Assembly: GCA_028708055.1 (NCBI GenBank)
Contig: JAQVZT010000094.1
Location: 1 to 9,021 of the forward strand
DNA from: Methanothrix sp.
Lineage (GTDB): Archaea > Halobacteriota > Methanosarcinia > Methanotrichales > Methanotrichaceae
DNA length: 9,021 nt
Direction: 5' to 3'
This document shows, one piece after another, positions 6,729-9,021 of this stretch. The notes below the pieces were generated by a model that was given only the letters and a program-made list of their open reading frames with translations, made no database searches and had not been told where the DNA came from. Positions within the stretch are counted from its first letter, which is position 1; each line of letters begins with the position of its first letter. The translations under genes were made by a program, and so were the position numbers.

Positions 6729-7199
6729 TCAGCGGACGTTTGATCTGCCTTTGCTGGCCATCATGAAAGCAAAGTCCGCCCTGGTATCAGTCTTCTTGCC
6801 ATCCGGCATGCGACCGTAGGTGAAGTCGCTATGGGAGTTGTCGTTCTGCTGGGATGTCTTGTCAACCTCTGCACCGGTGGCGTCATAGAGGAATACTGTT
6901 CCATTGCCGGTGGCAGTCCAGGTATCCTGGCCGTCAAAGGCCACGAATCCCTTGGGCTCGATGCTTCCCTTCAGGAAAATGGGGCCCTGCCAGGGCTCGT
7001 CAACGATATTTATCTTCCAGCCGGTCAGGTCCACGGCGGCTTCACCCGTGTTGTAAAGCTCCACCCATACGGTGCCGTTGTCTGGCGGGCTTAGCTCAAA
7101 CTCATTAATTACCACGTCGCATGCGCCCAGGCTGCAGATGACCAGGAGGCCGGAGAAAGCCAGGAGCGCTTTGATTGCCATTTCTGATTCAAGCTTCAT
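6729..7199 (-). CDS. Small secreted lamin-tail-domain protein, possible lipoprotein
   Basis: This 156-residue protein is a signal peptide followed by one lamin-tail domain (LTD), an immunoglobulin-like fold found in many exported prokaryotic proteins and often linked to surface attachment or nuclease partners. Domain marks are VVINEFELSPPDNGTVWVELYNTGEAAVDLTGWKI (about 29-63), then KGFVAFDGQDTW and the end DKTSQQND...FTYGRMPDG. The leader (residues 7-26) ends in LGAC, which fits a lipobox with Cys27 as the lipidated residue; the sister gene downstream on the map lacks this. ATG 7199 is preceded by AGGAGT at 7216-7211, an 11-base gap, which is somewhat long; an in-frame ATG at 7181 has no such site. 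It lies 38 bases behind its paralogue and is probably in the same transcript. No catalytic domain accompanies the LTD. Its specific role is unknown. Confidence 0.85.
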   Translation of the reverse strand: MKLESEMAIKALLAFSGLLVICSLGACDVVINEFELSPPDNGTVWVELYNTGEAAVDLTGWKINIVDEPWQGPIFLKGSIEPKGFVAFDGQDTWTATGNGTVFLYDATGAEVDKTSQQNDNSHSDFTYGRMPDGKKTDTRADFAFMMASKGRSNVR

Positions 7200-7237
7200 C
7201 TTCCTTTCACACTCCTAAAATTTGTCTATCCTTCACG

Positions 7238-7705
7238 TTAGCGTATATTCGATTGGCCCTTGGTGGCAGATCCCAGTCCCCAATCGCCATCGTTATTTGT
7301 GTCATATCCATCAGGATGCCTGCCATAGGTGAAGTCGTTGTCCAGGGAGTCCTGCCGATTTGCAGTTTTGTCCACTTCCTCTCCGGCGGCATTATAAAGT
7401 GTAGCATACCCGCCGTCATTGTGATTCCAGGATGATTGGCCGCTAAAGACATAGAAGCCCTTGGCGGTCAGAATGGTTCCGGCAGGAACAGCCGGAAACT
7501 GCCCTACCCAGCTTCCATCGGTGATCTTGGCAGTCCATCCGCTGATGTCCACGCTCTCGTTATCCGGATTGTAAATCTCAACCCAGTCCGCCCCGCCTTC
7601 TGGTGGATTCAGTTCCATCTCGTTTAGGACGACTGACGCACTGGCGCTTATCGCCAGAAGCATCAATGCCGCCACAAAATATTTAACTACGAATATTTCC
7701 TTCAC
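7238..7705 (-). CDS. Small secreted lamin-tail-domain protein, paralogue of its neighbour
   Basis: The start chosen is GTG 7705 (155 residues, MKEIFVVKYFVAALMLLAISASAS...). GGAGGAA at 7718-7712 is a strong ribosome binding site six bases before it. The longer frame opening at GTG 7720 would place that site inside the coding region. Residues 1-24 form a signal peptide with a probable cleavage at SASA/S and no lipobox Cys. The rest is a single lamin-tail domain: VVLNEMELNPPEGGADWVEIYNPDNESVDISGWTAKI, then KGFYVFSGQSSW and NDFTYGRHPDGYDTNNDGDWG. It aligns over its whole mature length with the neighbouring 156-residue protein, sharing NE-x-EL, WVE-x-YN, GW, EVDKT, DFTYGR-x-PDG and the end KG-x-SN-x-R, so the pair arose by tandem duplication. 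The Asp/Asn-rich DTNNDGDWG could bind calcium, but this is only suggestive. Confidence 0.87.
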   Translation of the reverse strand: MKEIFVVKYFVAALMLLAISASASVVLNEMELNPPEGGADWVEIYNPDNESVDISGWTAKITDGSWVGQFPAVPAGTILTAKGFYVFSGQSSWNHNDGGYATLYNAAGEEVDKTANRQDSLDNDFTYGRHPDGYDTNNDGDWGLGSATKGQSNIR

Positions 7706-7711
7706 TACTCT

Positions 7712-7718
7712 TTCCTCC
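7712..7718 (-). promoter_or_regulatory. Strong ribosome binding site setting the start of the upstream lamin-tail gene
   Basis: The minus strand reads GGAGGAA, nearly full complementarity to the archaeal 16S rRNA 3' end, six bases before GTG 7705. It decides the start in favour of 7705 rather than the GTG at 7720 that begins the longest frame. Confidence 0.75.
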
Positions 7719-7733
7719 ACTCATCGTTTGGTC

Positions 7734-7749
7734 CTAAATTCGTATTTAG
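7734..7749. repeat. Inverted repeat near the expected transcription start of the lamin-tail pair
   Basis: CTAAAT (7734-7739), spacer TCGT, ATTTAG (7744-7749) is a perfect 6-4-6 inverted repeat. It lies between the TATA candidate (7757-7769) and GTG 7705, roughly where transcription would begin. That is a usual place for an archaeal repressor site. It could also form a small leader hairpin. Confidence 0.4.
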
Positions 7750-7756
7750 ATTATTT

Positions 7757-7769
7757 CAAGTATATTATC
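7757..7769 (-). promoter_or_regulatory. Candidate TATA promoter of the lamin-tail gene pair
   Basis: The minus strand reads GATAATATACTTG, continuing into AAATAA. Transcription would start near 7738 and give a leader of about 33 bases with the GGAGGAA site. The ATA-rich core followed by ACTTGAAA is also seen in the promoter candidate of the DUF4139-type gene (636-652). Confidence 0.45.
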
Positions 7770-7897
7770 ATATCGGAGCTTTGCATATTGGTGTTTCTTC
7801 ACGCAGACGGATGCGAAACCGCCTTATGAGACGACCTCGCATCTCCGGAAAGAGCGATTGGAAAACGGCTAAATAGTTTGAGAGGTATAAGCGGAAG

Positions 7898-7909
7898 CAA
7901 ATATTTAGA
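7898..7909 (+). promoter_or_regulatory. Candidate TATA promoter of the Thr-linker secreted protein gene
   Basis: CAAATATTTAGA lies about 50 bases before ATG 7952. It would start transcription near 7930 and leave a leader of about 20 bases with the GAGGTG binding site. An alternative is GGTATAAG at 7884-7891. The rest of the divergent gap (7770-7897) shows nothing I can assign. Confidence 0.35.
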
Positions 7910-7939
7910 ATCTGCAAGGGAGAAAAACAAATTAGCAAT

Positions 7940-7945
7940 GAGGTG
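7940..7945 (+). promoter_or_regulatory. Ribosome binding site setting the start at 7952
   Basis: GAGGTG, a strong match to the Shine-Dalgarno consensus, is six bases before ATG 7952. The GTG inside it (7943) opens the longest reading frame, but the site itself shows that ATG 7952 is the better start. Confidence 0.75.
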
Positions 7946-7951
7946 GATTGG

Positions 7952-8701
7952 ATGAAATCTATGAGAATAGGGGCTAAAATGGCGCCTCTTGGAAAGCTGC
8001 TGCTCTTTTGTTGCATCACGCTTGGTATTTTGACTGCACTATCGGTTGCTGCCGACCAAAAGAAAGATGTATGCACAGGTGCAGAGATGGGAGACTATGC
8101 CAAACTTGTCTTCTGCCTTCCCCCAGAGGTAACTGTTGAGCCGGAAACCATGGCAGAATCAAATTATACCGGCGGAAGAGAGGTCGGAGCATCAATGCTG
8201 CTGGACGGCAAACGGGTCGAACTGCATCTTCTATACCCCTGCCATGCACCCCAGAAAGAGCTGGACCCAGCAGAGCTAAAGCCTTACCTGGAGGCTTTTG
8301 ATTCTGTTATGACTCAGACCGTTTACAACGAATCTGAGACAGGACCGGCTCTACTGGGACGGCTGGGAAATCGGAACGTTATCGCTTACCAGCCGAATAA
8401 TGCGACAGTTGCCCTCATCACAACAGATGTAAACATGAGCGCGAGCCTGATGTCCAGCTTCCTGGGCAATCTGAGCATATCCGTAAATGAAGGCATCACG
8501 CCGCCAGGAAATTGCCCGGGCAGCGAGCAGGTAGAGGCAGACACTACTGTGGATACCACAGAAGCTGCCACAACAACTGCGGTCCAGGAAAACCCCGCGA
8601 TTAACCCTGCCGTAAAAGAAAAGATGACTGCCGCTGAGAAGATGAAGGCAGATAGAGAGAGGATCCAGGCGGCAATGAATGCTGCAAGGAAGAAACTGTA
8701 A
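7952..8701 (+). CDS. Secreted protein of unknown function with Thr-rich linker and charged helical tail
   Basis: With ATG 7952 the product is 249 residues. Residues 1-34 form a signal peptide: basic start MKSMRIGAK, hydrophobic core 16-32, and a likely cleavage near AVAA/D. The mature part has a compact domain (about 38-190) with four Cys (41, 55, 97, 188) that could make two disulfides and five N-glycosylation sequons (N71YT, N126ES, N150AT, N161MS, N173LS). This domain has an alternating pattern suggesting a mixed alpha/beta fold (ALLGRLGNRNVIAYQPNNATVALITTDV). Residues 195-211 are a Thr/Ala-rich linker, a kind that is often O-glycosylated in surface proteins. Residues 219-249 form one long charged helix (PAVKEKMTAAEKMKADRERIQAAMNAARKKL). 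I do not recognise the family. It has no cell-wall anchor or C-terminal membrane segment, so it may be released or held by partner proteins. It is divergently transcribed from the lamin-tail pair. Confidence 0.8.
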   Translation: MKSMRIGAKMAPLGKLLLFCCITLGILTALSVAADQKKDVCTGAEMGDYAKLVFCLPPEVTVEPETMAESNYTGGREVGASMLLDGKRVELHLLYPCHAPQKELDPAELKPYLEAFDSVMTQTVYNESETGPALLGRLGNRNVIAYQPNNATVALITTDVNMSASLMSSFLGNLSISVNEGITPPGNCPGSEQVEADTTVDTTEAATTTAVQENPAINPAVKEKMTAAEKMKADRERIQAAMNAARKKL

Positions 8702-8735
8702 ATCAACAGGAACGAAAAAGTCGATATCCAAAGCA

Positions 8736-8759
8736 CTGCATCTTCATCTGCATCTTCAT
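8736..8759 (+). repeat. Two perfect tandem copies of a 12-bp unit
   Basis: CTGCATCTTCAT occurs twice back to back (8736-8747 and 8748-8759), 35 bases after the stop of the preceding gene. It is too short for a named element; it could be slippage-derived or a paired protein-binding site. Confidence 0.6.
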
Positions 8760-8802
8760 GTATCGAGCCGGATTTGCCAGTCTTCAAGGCAGTTCTCCGG
8801 CC

Positions 8803-8817
8803 ACCTTTTTATATATC
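8803..8817 (+). promoter_or_regulatory. Candidate TATA promoter of the last gene
   Basis: ACCTTTTTATATATC is the best TATA-type sequence in the 8702-8956 gap. It would start transcription near 8840 and give an unusually long leader of about 115 bases before ATG 8957. A nearer promoter cannot be excluded: CTTAAACAT around 8908-8916 is a weak candidate. Confidence 0.45.
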
Positions 8818-8914
8818 GCGCCGCTCTTCAAATTAATGGATCTTCTCTACCGAAATCCCTTTTCCTGCTACTTTTTCCCGGCAAGAAAGCAAAGCGAGGC
8901 GAAGCTTCTTAAAC

Positions 8915-8932
8915 ATGCAAACTAATTTGCAT
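8915..8932. repeat. 7-4-7 perfect inverted repeat upstream of the last gene
   Basis: ATGCAAA (8915-8921), spacer CTAA, TTTGCAT (8926-8932). It ends 24 bases before ATG 8957. It is either an operator for a dimeric regulator or, if transcribed from the 8803-8817 promoter, a hairpin in the leader close to the GGAG site (8945-8948). Confidence 0.6.
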
Positions 8933-8956
8933 CCGAGATCTAACGGAGAAATAAAC

Positions 8957-9021
8957 ATGAGAACAACCGCTTTTTATTTGACTGCATTCTGTCTGATGCT
9001 GTCTCTGGGAGTCGCATCTGC
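8957..9021 (+). CDS. Start of a secreted protein gene (3' part outside window)
   Basis: ATG 8957 opens a frame that stays open to the right edge (21 codons). GGAG at 8945-8948 lies eight bases upstream. The visible residues, MRTTAFYLTAFCLMLSLGVAS, are a signal peptide: an Arg near the start, a hydrophobic core and a small-residue end that fits cleavage. The mature protein is not in the window, so nothing can be said of its function. The leader carries the inverted repeat at 8915-8932. Confidence 0.65.
   Translation, partial: MRTTAFYLTAFCLMLSLGVAS

Noticed and set aside
8679..8912. A 77-codon plus-strand frame in the gap after the Thr-linker protein
   Set aside because: It starts inside the preceding gene without a ribosome binding site, spans the tandem repeat and TATA candidate, and shows no domain; its HLHLHLH stretch comes from the 12-bp repeat.
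1..9021. CRISPR array, tRNA or rRNA genes, transposase or integrase
   Set aside because: No regularly spaced repeats, tRNA cloverleaf signatures, rRNA segments or recombinase motifs were seen by eye on either strand, including at the edges of the AT-rich island.

Overview
The window looks like chromosomal DNA of an aceticlastic methanogen of the genus Methanothrix (Methanosaeta). The main evidence is an mcrA gene, encoding the alpha subunit of methyl-coenzyme M reductase, which is diagnostic of methanogens or their anaerobic relatives. Its central region (for example NVLDDFCYYGVD and SYQSDEG) resembles Methanothrix McrA as I remember it. Archaeal-type arginyl-tRNA synthetase, TATA-type promoters, GGAG/GAGGTG ribosome binding sites and many small secreted proteins of unknown function agree with this. 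The genus call is inference; no database was searched.

Layout, left to right. Positions 1-608 (minus) hold the 5' part of a gene for a secreted DUF4139-type protein that runs off the left edge. Positions 699-2420 (minus) hold mcrA, complete and with all recognisable active-site residues. It has its own terminator-like hairpin (665-699) and stands alone: none of the mcrB, D, C or G genes that normally precede mcrA is present. Positions 2460-3809 (minus) hold a very AT-rich gene for a four-helix membrane protein of unknown function; the AT-rich stretch runs from about 2440 to 3965 and looks like inserted or foreign DNA. Positions 4020-5753 (plus) hold argS, followed with no gap by a gene for a secreted protein (5754-6629). 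A hairpin between T-rich flanks (6661-6696) separates that pair from two tandem minus-strand genes for small secreted lamin-tail-domain proteins (6729-7199 and 7238-7705). Positions 7952-8701 (plus) encode a secreted protein with a Thr-rich linker and a charged helical tail. From 8957 a further signal-peptide protein begins and runs off the right edge.

How the genes relate: argS and mcrA are housekeeping or energy-metabolism genes. Five of the eight CDSs encode exported proteins that probably act at the cell surface or sheath, but nothing here ties them into one pathway. No tRNA, rRNA, CRISPR array, transposase, integrase or recognisable defence or biosynthetic cluster was seen. The observations most worth following are the orphan mcrA with a Pro-rich N-terminal extension and a possible lost ancestral start codon, and the AT-rich island directly upstream of it. 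There is no gene-free stretch above 300 bases; the longest intergenic gaps (7706-7951 and 8702-8956) hold candidate promoters and inverted repeats.
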